Assembly: GCA_963575745.1 (NCBI GenBank)
Contig: CAUYUJ010009535.1
Location: 1-64,000 of the forward strand
Origin: Prorocentrum cordatum
Taxonomy: Eukaryota > Sar > Dinophyceae > Prorocentrales > Prorocentraceae
Direction of reading: 5' to 3'
DNA length: 64,000 bases
The notes under the pieces are model-generated. The model saw only the letters and a list, made by a program, of their open reading frames with translations, was not told the origin of the DNA and ran no database searches. The position numbers were made by a program, and so were the translations under genes. This document shows positions 42,601-52,039 of the stretch, piece after piece. Each line of letters begins with the position of its first letter. Position 1 is the first letter of the stretch.

Positions 42601-43888
42601 CAGAGTGGGAACGCTGAGATGCTCTCTCGCCTTGTCCCGACTACTCAACCCTGTTCGCCCTGTGCCCTCAGGAGAGCCATCGGGCGACTGCGTGCGCAGC
42701 CTGGCCGAGGGTGCCTACGCTCGTGCCGCTTAATGTGACTCGACTCCTCGCCCACCAGGGCGTCCTCGGGGAACTCCGCCCGCACGGCCTCGAAGGCGAG
42801 GGCTTGGACGGCGAGGTCCGCCGCGGTCACCGGCGTCGAGTCGCCTGGCTTGAGGCAGGACAGCCCGGCGACCACGTCGCGCTCGTCCATCTTCTTGCCC
42901 TGCGAGGGCGCGGCGGTCACCTTCATCGCGGGCCCCAAGAACATTAACCACCACCACATCCGTTCCCCCTCCCTCCTGTACCCTCCTCTTCCTCTTCTCT
43001 TTCCTGGGAGAGGAAGGGTACGGGGGAGGTGATGATGGTGTATGTTTGGGGATCATTAAAGGCCTCCCGAAATGGGTCCGAGTGGATGGGGTTGAAGGAT
43101 CGCACCGCATCGCCTGCGCATTGCCGACGCATCGGCGACGCACTGCTGCGGCCAGAGTCGAGGAAGTCGGGTTCCACATTGGGCGCATCGCCGACGCATC
43201 GGTGCAGTCGGAGTGGAGGAGCTCGGGCTCCACATCGAATCACATCACCGATGCATCGCCGATGCATCGACAAATCTATTGCACCAAATCTATTGCACAA
43301 CCCCCTTGTCGCTGGAACCCCTTCTGGCTCAACCAAAGACCTTCATTCCGCGCTCCACATCTCTGCATATCGCAGGAGGGCCAGTCGAGACCCCCGCGGG
43401 CCCCCCTGCCGAGGCTCGTCCTTCCTGGGCCTCGTAGAGGTTTCTCGTCGCCACGGCTAGATCCGCCTCGACAGAACTAATCAGGATGGGCCCTGGGCGT
43501 GGTCCGGGGGCCGAGTTTGATCGAATTTGGGCTGGTCAGGGGAGCCACCGCTGTCTCAACTGGAGGAGCAACAGATGTCATGAAAAGGAACTTTCGGACG
43601 TCCGCGCGGGTGTCTTTGATCGGCGCTGGAGCCCCCTGGTGGCGCCTCCTGCGCAGCCCCTGGCGCGCTCCGCGCGCCGTGGAAGGGGGTCCAGCGCCGA
43701 CCCAACAGATCAACGCGGGCCTCCGAAAATTTGGGTTATGTGCAGCTTTGCTCCTCGATCAGCTGGCCCCCCTCCGAGCATAGCTGCACTGCGGACTGGA
43801 CGACGTGGACCATCACGGCCACTTCCTGCTGGTAGCGGGAGCCCCAGGCCACGCCAGCCTTCGGAGGCAGCGAGAGGAGATCCTGGCC
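39690..43888 (-). CDS. HAL2: 3'(2'),5'-bisphosphate nucleotidase (HAL2/SAL1 family)
   Basis: Hydrolyses PAP to AMP, removing the by-product of sulfotransferases; Mg-dependent IMPase fold. Exons on the minus strand: E1 from 43888 (acceptor CTCCCCAG; RYQQEVAVMVHVVQSAVQLC); E2 about 42935-42747 (KKMDERDVVAGLSCL, STPVTAADLAVQALAF, ALVGEE); E3 41614-41393 (SSHLREDPALCELAFGLYAQ, VWVIDPVDGTKGLMTGRG); E4 41238-41182 (AVGLALLVDGEPVV); E5 from 40953 (GALGVPNSHSLCPG, LLVAVRGCGTRWW); E6 40177-40106 (CCGSLVKYFAVAMGHVAGFV); E7 39870 to about 39690 (NMMTWDHASGVVCVVESGGS). The metal-binding Glu (GEE), Asp pair (DPVD) and Asp (WDHAS) are intact. Phases agree across introns E2/E3, E3/E4, E4/E5 and E6/E7. The first exon, the E5-E6 link (one exon probably missing from my model) and the C-terminus are unsure. 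Introns hold several dispersed elements. Confidence 0.82.
39871..40105 (-). mobile_element. MITE family A copy 3, forming a whole intron
   Basis: The 235-nt intron between exons 6 and 7 of the bisphosphate nucleotidase. It begins GAAATTTCCAGGCCTTCCC and ends CATTTGGGAGTTCCTGAG. Between these lie the family-A inverted repeats (GGGGTCTGAGCAGATGGGG / CCATCTACTCGGACCCC) and GATGCATCGGCG-type core. The exon-intron borders share GAGGA at both ends. Confidence 0.8.
40285..40470. repeat. GGTGACGGACC / TGGGACC element, copy 2
   Basis: CGCGGTCCGTCACC-type words replaced by CCCGGTCCATCACC, then TGGGACCCTGGAGGCCCCAG and GGTGACCCCGAGTTCCCACT. Same order as 22190-22375. Lies in the intron before exon 6 of the nucleotidase gene. 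Confidence 0.55.
41239..41392 (-). mobile_element. Foldback element family C copy 1, forming a whole intron
   Basis: The 154-nt GT-AG intron between exons 3 and 4 (GTGCAAAAAACACAAATG ... GTTTGTGTGTTGTGCAG). Its body is an inverted repeat: CTCCGCGCGGGTTTCTCGGA, TCGACGCTGCGCGCC and the complementary GGTCCAGCGCCGATTCAAGG. Related copies are at 42358, 43586 and 45838. Confidence 0.75.
41815..42290 (-). mobile_element. CCCAAGAGGCCCC element inside an intron
   Basis: Degenerate CCCAAGAGGCCCC units (41815-42180), then GGCATCGCTCCTGGATGG and GGGATTCGCGAAGCGATAAG, a diverged tail of the oriented family. It lies within the large intron between exons 2 and 3 of the nucleotidase gene. A poly-C run is at 41761-41775. 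Confidence 0.65.
42358..42492. mobile_element. Foldback element family C copy 2
   Basis: CCGCGCAGATTTCTCGGATC and GGCGCTGGGCCCCCC at left, GGGGGGCCCAGCGCCGATC and AGAAATCAGCGCGGA at right. It is in the exon 2-3 intron of the nucleotidase gene. Confidence 0.75.
43058..43275. mobile_element. MITE-like element, family A copy 4
   Basis: AAAGGCCTCCCGAAATGGG, GGATCGCACCGCATCGCC and two copies of the GGGCTCCACATCG-like core; the right inverted repeat is missing. It is in the exon 1-2 intron of the nucleotidase gene. Confidence 0.7.
43586..43740. mobile_element. Foldback element family C copy 3
   Basis: TCCGCGCGGGTGTCTTTGAT and CGGCGCTGGAGCCCCCTGG at left, GGTCCAGCGCCGACCCAAC and TCAACGCGGGCCTCCG at right. 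It begins just beyond the end of exon 1 of the nucleotidase gene. Confidence 0.75.
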
Positions 43889-44252
43889 CTGGGGAGGCAA
43901 TTTTTTTCATGCCGAGATTGCGCGATGCGCTCTGGACGCCACCTGGGCCTGCAGTGCCTTGAAGAGCTGGTGGCATCTCCCAAGAAGTCTGAAGACGACT
44001 CTTTCCCCCAGGGCTGGTTTCGTATCACGAGTCGTTGTCTGACGGTCCTTATGCCCGGCGAGGACCCCCAGAGGTGAAAGCTACGACAAACCTCCGTACT
44101 GCGTTTCTCGGTAACAAATCTGGGTTAGGCATGACACCGTAATTTGTTTTTCGGCGATAACCCGGCTTATTCGGTAGGGGGGACGCAGGCGCAGACGCGC
44201 GAGTCCGCCGGCCGGCGGGCCGACAGGGCGGCGCGGGCGGGCCGGAGCCTGG

Positions 44253-44900
44253 TCACAGGCGTGTGAACTTCAAGAAGTCGCACTCGAGGTCTGCCCAGAA
44301 TTTGGAATTGGTGGCACTCTGTACCCATGTGCCGTGTGCACTTCTAACCAAACCCTCCTGTAAGAATTCTGCGATGTCGTCACTCCACCGTTTCCGCTCT
44401 TCGCCTTGTCGGCATTGTGCTGGCCGGAAGTTGTGGATATCAGGTTCCCATGCCGCTGCCAGTCGGGCCCAACTGTGGTGTGGTTGTGTGGCAACTCGCC
44501 CGCCCATTTCCATTTGTGTTTGTGATAAATTGTATACCAATATTCCACATGCGCGCGCGTCGCAATGCCTGAGGCGGCGCGGGTCGCCCTGCGAGTGGAA
44601 GCGTCCCAGGACTCAATGTTGGATTCGTCATCGACGTCGTCGAAATCCAGATGTTGTCTGACGTCGGACTTGCTGTCGTCGCTTGTGCCGTCATGCTGTT
44701 CAGTGTCGGGGTTGGTTGTGCTTTCGGCGGTGCTGATGTGATGCGGTCTCTGTCGGCGTCTCGAGGCTCGTAACATGCGTCGTTGGGTCCGTCGGAGTGT
44801 CAGAAGCATATTATGTTGCGCACCCATACGTGACCGTTGGCGTCACTGTCCCGCTGAAGAGCCTGAGTCTGCTGCGAAGTGGGTACCGGCTGTCTGTGAG
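44253..44900 (-). pseudogene. LINE reverse transcriptase, C-terminal tail
   Basis: The end of a LINE ORF2, split over three minus-strand frames. GTVTPTVTYGCAT near 44860-44820 is the segment after the polymerase core (usually followed by Trp; a stop stands here). Then LTLRRTQRRMLRASRRR, VEYWYTIYHKHKWKWAGEL and, after another frame change, EERKRWSDDIAEFLQEG and WVQSATNSKFWADLECDFL, with a stop at 44253. The order QR-MLR, KW-W-AG, RW-DDI, W---A--W--LE-DF is characteristic of RTE/HmRTE-like elements. The polymerase domain itself is not present upstream. It is certainly non-functional. Confidence 0.65.
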
Positions 44901-45029
44901 ATCGTTGCGGAACGGTGCTGGTCGAGAACCTAACCTTTTCGCTCTGGGCAACCCCACGCAGACGCAATCCCGCGCGCACCAGTACTGCGTACCCCTTTCG
45001 GACCTGCGCAGCCGACAAGGTCAGGTTAT

Positions 45030-45185
45030 CCTGGGGGGCGGGCGGGAGGGCGAGGAGGGAGAGCGAGGAGGGCGAGGAGGGGAAGGACGAAGAGGGGGAG
45101 GTCGAGGGGGACGGCGAGGAGGGGAGCGCGAGGAGGGCGAGGAGGGAGAGCGAGGAGGGCGAGGAGGGGAGGGGCGAGGAGGGGA
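45030..45185. repeat. GAGGAGGGCGAGG minisatellite
   Basis: Imperfect 12-15 bp purine-rich units on the plus strand. Confidence 0.8.
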
Positions 45186-45290
45186 GGAACAGCTGTTCCC
45201 AGCCGAGAGCTTGGAAGGGGGGGGAGCCCCATCACTAAAGACACCCTTCCAAAAACAATCCCCAGTGGGCCGCCCCTGGCAACACCCAGG

Positions 45291-45470
45291 CCAGAGGCAT
45301 CCCCCATGGAGTCGGAGTAGATGGGGTCCGAGGGTCGCCCCGCATCGTCGATGCATCAGCGACAACGGCGTGGATAAGATCGGGCTCCACATCGAGCCGC
45401 ATTGCCGATGCATCGGCGAGGCGGCGCGATGCTCCGAACCCATCCGCTCCGACCCCATCTGGGAGGCACA
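45291..45470. mobile_element. MITE-like element, family A copy 5
   Basis: GGAGTCGGAGTAGATGGGG and CGCCCCGCATCG at left, the core CTCCACATCGAGCCGCATTG, and GGCGCGATGCTCCGAACCC with CCGACCCCATCTGGGAGGC at right. Confidence 0.75.
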
Positions 45471-45837
45471 GACCAACCGATGCCTGGGCGGCCCCGCTGC
45501 GTCCGCTCATCGCCCGCAGCCGCCCCCGCGACAGCGCCCTCGCGGCCAGGCCGGCGCAGACGGCGGTGCCCGCGGCGCGCCCCGCCGCCGCGGTGGGGCG
45601 CTGCCGGCGGGCGCCAGGCGGGCGCCTGCTCCAGGCTGCGGCGCTGCCCGCCGCGGCGGCACGCGCCGGCGGCGCACCGAGCGCCACCGCTGCAGCGGGC
45701 ATGCGCGTGGCAGCCGCGGGGCGGGGGCCGCGGGGGGGGAGGAGGGCCCCGGCTGCAGGCGAGAGCGCGGCCCATGCGGGGCGGGGAAGGCAGAGGAGCA
45801 CAACAACTCGAGTACGCCCAAGCATCCAGCGCACCAC

Positions 45838-45955
45838 ACGGATCTCTTGCATCGGCGCTGGGCCCCCTGGCGGCGCCCCCTGGCGCCGCCCCGGAGGGGG
45901 GTCCAGCGCCGATCCAAGAACTCCGCGCGGACCTCCCAAAGTTGATGTATGCGCA
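45838..45955. mobile_element. Foldback element family C copy 4
   Basis: GATCTCTTGCATCGGCGCTG and GGCCCCCTGGCGGCGCC at left, GGGGTCCAGCGCCGATCCAA and GAACTCCGCGCGGA at right. Confidence 0.75.
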
Positions 45956-46018
45956 ATCTATTTCTCTTCGAAGAAAGGCCCGACAGACGCACAAGGGACA
46001 TCAGCAACTTTGCATGCG

Positions 46019-46190
46019 CTAGTGCACCGTGGACCGATAGAGGAAGCAAGGCACCTGCTTGCCAGTCGCCCCCTCCAAGCGCATCGTGACCTCACCCTCG
46101 GTCTCGTGCAGCGGCACTGTCACTTTTCCAATGAAGTCGTTGCCAGAACACGAATCGAAATCGTAGACGGTAATGGTGACCTGGCCAGGG
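46019..46190 (-). CDS. C2-domain exon
   Basis: A minus-strand exon reading QVTITVYDFDSCSGNDFIGK, then VTVPLHETEGEVTMRLEGA and KQVPCFLYRS. The pattern beta strand - VYDFD - x5-NDFIG - VTVPL is that of a C2 domain, a calcium/phospholipid-binding beta sandwich; the Asp residues of the VYDFD loop are candidate calcium ligands. The likely acceptor is CACCCTGGCCAG just before GTCACC, and a likely donor is GTGCAC after the CGGTCCACG codons, ahead of a TAG at 46019-46021. The rest of the domain and gene was not found; it may belong to a separate gene upstream of the nucleotidase on the same strand. Confidence 0.55.
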
Positions 46191-46209
46191 TGATTGTCCA
46201 GCACACTTG

Positions 46210-47335
46210 TGGCTAACAAAATATCCATAACCTGTCATGGCCGCGCATACGTAGTACAGCACGACGCGTTTAATCAAACACACGAATGCATGAATGACAC
46301 TGAACACCGATGCAATGCACATCGACTTCATTCAACGACGACGAGCACCTCAACGCATCAAACCCGAATTCGACGACGCAATGCGTCTCTCCCTTACAAA
46401 CTGAAGCCGTAAGAATTCTTGCATCAACATACACCTCCCAATGACATGGGCATCTAAAGCGTGATTGTGTCGCCGAAGGCACCATGCAATGACGCAGCAC
46501 CAAGCCGCGCCATACCGTGGTACGTGCACTGTGACATTTGCAGCATGATCTGATGAGGCGGACGCGCGATGTCGTGCCACGGCGCCGTGCCAACCCATGG
46601 TGCACCATTGTATCCAAACTGTGACATCATCGCCGAACTGCTGCGCCGTGCCATGCCGTGGAATCATGCCATGCTGGTGCCATGCCATGCTGTGCCGTGC
46701 CGGCGCAGTGGCGCTATTCGATGCCCACGCCGTAAATTCGCGTGGTGCCATGCCGCACCGTGGTGCCGAGCCGTGCTTTGCTCTGACGCGCCTTCAGTGG
46801 CGCACTCGAAACGTGTCCTGATGGGGCAGAGGGGCCGTTGGATACCCACCACGATGCGGTGTCAACGGAAAGTCAGTGCCCAAAGACAGCTGTAGGAGTT
46901 AAACGTTTCGTATGATTCATAAGGTCGCACAAATCGCTGCCCTGTGTTGTCGAAACCTGTGAAATAACTTTCTAGAACGTCCCCCCACCATATCTCCACA
47001 ACCGTCCCCCTGGTTATCCCTGTGACCTGTCCAGGCGTTATTCCTTGCATCCTCATCGCCCACCCCCATGTCCCAAACAACGCCCATCCAGTCCTCGTCG
47101 GCGTTCGCAACAAAACCGTCGTCACAATCGCCCACGTCGTCGTCAACGTATCCATGTCCTCCGCCATACGGGCTCGGATCGCTGATCTCACGGAGTGCTC
47201 GGGAAAAATTGGGCGCTCCTGGGCGCTTTCGGGGTGTCCCGCGTGAGCCGTTTGGTGACCAAGCCCGCCAACCAGACCTCCAAAGTCCACCACGAACCCG
47301 CCAAAAAACGCGGAACGGGGCCACGGAGGCCCTCG
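46210..47335. other. No supported gene; GCCATGCCGTG repeat
   Basis: 46560-46800 contains degenerate GTGCCATGCCGTGC units. A minus frame at 46862-47893 is open but matches nothing I know. Confidence 0.5.
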
Positions 47336-47339
47336 GGAG

Positions 47340-47540
47340 GCTCCAAGAGTCGGCGGCGCGCCGAGGGGGAAGTAAGAGGGGGCAGTCCTTCTCAGAAGGC
47401 GGCGGGGCATCTCGAAGCCCTCGGCCTTCCAAGAAGTCGTCTGTGGCTTCGCAGAAGATTCAGAAAACTTCGCCGAACAGAAGGCTCCTGAAAAGGTCCG
47501 AATCCCCCTGCCGTCCTCCCTGACCGCGCCGACGAAAGAG
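47340..47540. mobile_element. Dispersed palindromic element, family E copy 2
   Basis: CGGCGGCGCGCCGAGGGGG, CCTTCTCAGAAGGCGGCGGG and GCCTTCCAAGAAGTCG, in the same order as 32245-32445. Confidence 0.6.
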
Positions 47541-47634
47541 GCCGCAAGACACTGCAGGAGGCACACACGAGGGTCCCAGAGAAGCTCCAAGACGGTCCGA
47601 GGGCGTCCCCGCGCAGCCCTCACCAACCCTCTGG

Positions 47635-48320
47635 GCGCAGGTGGTCTAAGACGTTTCATGTTCCAACCCCGGTCCTGGCCCCCGCTTGGGAGGTTTACCC
47701 CCCCCCCTTTCCATGCGTTTGGACGGGGGGGGGCCGACGCATAGCAGCGTCCAACATGGCCCGAAAGAGCGGTAGATGGGTCAAGATAGCCTCCGACACA
47801 CGCCCAAGATGCCTCAAGACGGCCCCAAGACGGTTTCAAGTGTTGTCCGAAGCCTCCGATGACCCCCCCAAGAGGCCAAACCCCTTCAAACACCTAAAGA
47901 AAAACACGTGTGGTCGCCTTCTTGCTGAGACCTCAAAATGGCCCCCAAATGGTCCAAGATAGCCCCGACAGGGGTCCCAAAGGGCCCAAGACGGCCCCAA
48001 GAGCGCCCACGAGCGCTCCAAGAGCGGGCCACGAAGGCCCCAGGACGCCCCTGTTGAACCTCCGATGGGGGAGCGGTCCGAATTAAGGAGCCCCCTCTTT
48101 TCAACGAAAAGGTGCAAGACGGCCCCAAGAGGCCCCTCAGGCATCCCAGAAGAGCCCCAAAAAGGCCCCCAGACCTCCCAAAGACCGCCAAGAGGGCCCC
48201 AAGAGCCCCAAGAAACACCAAAAAGGCCCTAAGAGGACCTCAGGGGAGCCCCAAGAAAGAGCCCCAAGAGGCCCCAAGAGGGGCCCAAGAGATTCCCAAC
48301 ATAACCCCAAGATGCCTCCA
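47635..48320 (-). mobile_element. CCCAAGAGGCCCC-family block
   Basis: GGGCGCAGGTGGTCTAAG (the 5' block of the composite element), then about 560 bp of CCAAGACGGCCCCAAGAG-like units in the usual orientation. Confidence 0.65.
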
Positions 48321-48529
48321 AATTTCGGAACGCACGCGAGCTGAATATACAAACCAGCGCAACAGCCATTACGCGTCATTGAAACACCCCATCACACCCC
48401 ATCGGAGCACCATCGTAGCTTGCACCGGTTTTCATCTTAAACTTCAATGCAGGAGGCCATTCGTGATCCTTGTTTTCTCGAAGACGGCTGCGCGAATGCA
48501 TGCGCCCTGCCGCCCCGCGTGTGAGTCAC

Positions 48530-48640
48530 TTTACAACCAGAAGCGCACTTTACAACCAGATGGGTCACTTTACAACCAGCTTATAACATCCAAGAAGGGC
48601 ACTTTACAACCAGGAAGGGCACTTTACAACCAGGCAAGTA
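48530..48640 (+). repeat. CACTTTACAACCAG tandem repeat
   Basis: Five copies of an 18-19 bp unit GGGCACTTTACAACCAG, in the opposite orientation to the array at 50100. Confidence 0.85.
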
Positions 48641-48999
48641 AAAACACATATTGAATGCACGCGTGCCTTTCCCTGAAAACTCCGTGGGCAAGCGCAAGGG
48701 TGGCTTTGGGCTCCTTGAGGCATGTTGGTTGTATAGTTGCCCATCGCGCACGAAGAAGCACTGCGCACGAGTTGGCGATGCGGCGACCTGGTGCGCTATG
48801 GCATGTTGCGTGCTGGTGGGCGGATTCGAGTTTTGACCTGCTCTCTAAGCTCTGCCGGTCAGTTATGCCATTGCTGGCCCTGCCTTTTTTTTTTTTCTGA
48901 CGGGCGAAGGCTAGTCGCGCAGGACATACGAATAAACCATGATCCCGTCCAAGACTGGAGCTGCATGGCAGTGGAAAGCTGTAGTGGGAGATGTGGTGG

Positions 49000-49290
49000 A
49001 AGCGGGGGCTACAATGGGAACTGCATGGTGTTGGGAAGCTGCGGTGGCAACTGTGGTGGTCGCCAGGCGACGGTGGGAACTGTGGTGGTAGCTGGGCTGC
49101 AATGGGATTTGCGGTAGTAGCGGGGGGTCAGTCGGAATTGTGGTGGTAGCGGGGCTGCAGCGGTAAGTGTGGCGGTAGCAGGCACAGAGGTGGCGGTGAT
49201 GCGCTGTCACGGTGGCTCAAGCTGCTGCGCTGGCACGGTGGCTGAGGCTGCTGCCCGAGCACGATACCTGCGTTGCTGCGCTGGCACCGT
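49000..49290. repeat. Degenerate GTGGTGGTAGC repeat
   Basis: Units near 30 bp built on TGTGGTGGTAGCGGGGCTGC, fading toward 49290. Confidence 0.6.
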
Positions 49291-49659
49291 GGCTGACGCT
49301 GGAAGAAACGATCTTCGAAATAGTTGCATTTATTCGGGACGTTGAACCTCGATCTTCCAAGACGAGGAGCAGCAGGGGGCCAACTGGAGCGGGCGCACTT
49401 AGCCCCTTGCAGAACACCGTGGGGCTTCAGGGGCCAACGTGGCCCAAGAGACCCGCGGTGCCAATGGCCTAGTTCCCTGGAGCGCTGGGCCCTTGTGGAG
49501 GCCACTGGGCTCGCTTCCTGTGAGTGATCCCTAAAATGGGCAGCGCGTCGCCCTGAGCCTTCCTACGTATGCTGTCGCCTTATTCCCGTGCGAGCACGGG
49601 GCCCTTGTTGAGGCCGCTTGGCCCCTGCTAGCAAGCCCTGTCTTAGTCTGCTGGGCTCA

Positions 49660-50090
49660 GAGCGCCAGAGCGTCCAGGCGCTCGGGCTCAGAGGCATCGC
49701 TGGGGCCTGCTCAGAGCGTCCAGGCGCTCGGGCTCAGAGGCATCGCTGGGGCCTGCGCAGAGCGTCCAGGTCCTCGGGCTCAGAGGCATCGCTGGGGCCT
49801 GCGCAGAGCGCCCAGGTCCTCGGGCTCAGAGGCATCGCTGGGGCCTGCGCGGGGCGTTCAGGCGCTCGGGTTCAGAGGCATCGCTGGGGCCTGCGCAGAG
49901 AGTTCAGGCGCTCGGGCTCCAGAGCGCCCACGTGCTCTGGATCATTTTTCAGAGCGTCCGCGCGCCCTGGAGCACTTTTGAGAGCGCCCACTTGCTCTGG
50001 AGCATTTTTCAGAGCGCCCAATTGCTCTGGGGCATTTTTCAGAGCGCCCACTTGCTCTGGAGCACTTTGCGGAACGCCCAAACACGCACG
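49660..50090. repeat. Two adjoining minisatellites
   Basis: 49660-49915: six units of about 43-46 bp with CTCGGGCTCAGAGGCATCGC and TGGGGCCTGCGCAGAGCG. 49920-50085: 30-bp units AGAGCGCCCACTTGCTCTGG + AGCATTTTTC. Confidence 0.85.
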
Positions 50091-50099
50091 GCCACTCTG

Positions 50100-50290
50100 A
50101 GCTGGTTGTAAAGTGGTCCGTTCTGGTTGTAAAGTGGCCCGTTCTGGTTGTAAAGTGGTCCGTTCTGGTTGTAAAGTGGGCCGTTCTGGTTGCAAAGTGG
50201 ACGTTCTCGTTGAGAAAACATACTTTCCAATCCTATGTTGGTTGTAAAGTAACCCATCTGGTTGTAAAGTGGTTGTTCTGGTTGTAAAGA
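50100..50290 (-). repeat. CTGGTTGTAAAGTG tandem repeat
   Basis: Eight copies of CTGGTTGTAAAGTGGTCCGTT and variants, the reverse complement of the unit at 48530-48640. The oriented tail motif GTTTCTGGATGGGCTGGTGG follows at 50321. Confidence 0.85.
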
Positions 50291-50430
50291 GACCGAATCT
50301 CCTGCCGCCCCTGCCCTCTGTCGTTTCTGGATGGGCTGGTGGGGGTGCTTTTTGATCGCGACCGCGAGCGGGCACCCGCGCGGCGTCCTAAGGTCGCGCG
50401 GAAAAAAAAGGCCACTACGCTGGGCCAGTG

Positions 50431-50937
50431 CTAGAGTGACGAAAACGAGCAGGCGACGCAGCGCGGCACCGCGAGCGAAACAGGAGATGGCGAAGACGAC
50501 GAAGAAGGCGAAACAAGCGGAATGACGGCGAAAAGAAGGAAAAGGAGAACGCACGCGCGGCGCCGCTCAGAGGCGAAGGACCGGGCTGGCGGCCGCCAGG
50601 ACACGTTGCTCTCCAGGTACGCATGCAGCGAGTGGGCGACCGCGCACTCTAGACAATCGCCACCCTTAAGGCCATGAGCCTGCCAGACCCGAGCGCCGAG
50701 TCCGCGAACGTGCGCCAGCGAGCAGGCGGCCCAAATGGAGGCCCGCGTCGGGGGAGACCGTGCCCGGGAAGTCCATGGAGGCGCGAGTCGCGATCCGCGC
50801 CGAGTTGCAGGGAGTCCAACAGGCCGACCTCCAGGGCCGTCGCGAACCCGCAGGCGCATAGGGGACCAACCGGCCCGCGTGCCCCGGAAGGGGCGCGGGG
50901 GGCCAGAAGCGCTCGGTAGAGAGGGGGCGGCCAACAA
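50431..50937 (-). CDS. Possible exon, unknown protein
   Basis: The minus frame contains WQAHGLKGGDCLECAVAHSL and HAYLESNVSWRPPARSF, then a hydrophobic stretch (ACVLLFLLFAVIPLVSP). This part is protein-like, but the beginning of the frame is Pro/Arg-rich and a second frame (SMDFPGTVSPDAGLHLGRLL) competes. No family recognised. Confidence 0.25.
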   Translation of the reverse strand: MLAAPSLPSASGPPRPFRGTRAGWSPMRLRVRDGPGGRPVGLPATRRGSRLAPPWTSRARSPPTRASIWAACSLAHVRGLGARVWQAHGLKGGDCLECAVAHSLHAYLESNVSWRPPARSFASERRRACVLLFLLFAVIPLVSPSSSSSPSPVSLAVPRCVACSFSSL

Positions 50938-52035
50938 CCGCGGGAACTTCAGTTATCTTCGATGGGGGGCGGCTAACAGCCGGTGAAAATGGAAAATGCG
51001 CAGCTGGGGAGCGGCAGACAGCCGCGGGATGCTCGGAAGAGGTTCGCCTGAGACCAGTCGACGCACATCTGGGGCGCGGCTAACAGCCGCGGGTGGTAGG
51101 AACAAAAAGGCCCGCCAGAAACGTGCCGAGGCCTGGCGGGGGCGCGGCTAACAGCCGCGGAAAGGTAGGCGACGGCTTCGCCTGAGACCAGCCGACGCCC
51201 GGGCGGGGTGCAGCTTGGCGACGCCTCGACTTGCCGCAGCATGAGTGGGGGGGCAAACAACCGCGGGAAGGTGGGGCGGTGCCGCCTGAGACCTGCCGAA
51301 GCGCAGCTGGGGCGCGGCTAACGGCCGCGGGACGAAAGGGAATGGCCCCGCCCGAGACCCACCGAAGCCTCGCTAGGGCGCGGCTGACAGCCTCGGGATG
51401 GCGGGAGAAGGTTTCGCTCGAGGCCTGCCTATGCCCGGACGGGGCGCGTTTGACAGACGCGGGCAAGTAGGAAAAGGATTCGCCTGAGACCTGCCGATGC
51501 CCCGCTGGGGCGCGGCAAACAGCCGCTGGATGGTGGGGGAAGGCTTCGCCCGGGACATGCCGACGCCCTGCAGGGGCGCGGCAGGCAACCGCGGGAAGGC
51601 GGGAAATGGTTTCGCCCGAATCACGCTAAAACTCTGGGGCGCGGCGGACAGCCGCGGAATGGTAGGGGGGGGGCCCGCCCGCAAGGGCGACTGGGGCGCG
51701 GCTGACAGCCGCGAGAGGGCGAGACATGGTCTCGCCCGAGACCTGCCGATGCCCGGCTGGAGCGCGGCTAACAGCCGCGGGACGGTTGGAAAAGGCTTCG
51801 CCTGAGACGCGCGGATGCTTCGACGGGGCGCAGCTGACAGCCGCGGAGTGACAGGAGAAGGCCACGCCTGCGAGGTCGAGGGCGTCGGCGATGGAGAGGC
51901 GATCTGATCGAGCATCGCCTGGGGCGCGGTTGACAGCCGCGGGAATGGCGAAGTGGCCAGGGTCAAATCATTGTGCCCGATCCTCCTCGCGAACGGGCCC
52001 ACCGCCCGTTCCACCCTGGCGCGGCAGACAGCCGC
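50935..52035. repeat. Hairpin-bearing satellite, about 66-bp unit, 15 or more copies
   Basis: Every unit has GGGGCGCGGCTAACAGCCGC or a close variant (a CGCGGCT-AAC-AGCCGCG hairpin), followed by GGGAAGGTAGG-like and TTCGCCTGAGACCTGCCGA words. Units are diverged in the linker but strongly conserved in the hairpin. Confidence 0.85.
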
Positions 52036-52039
52036 GGCG

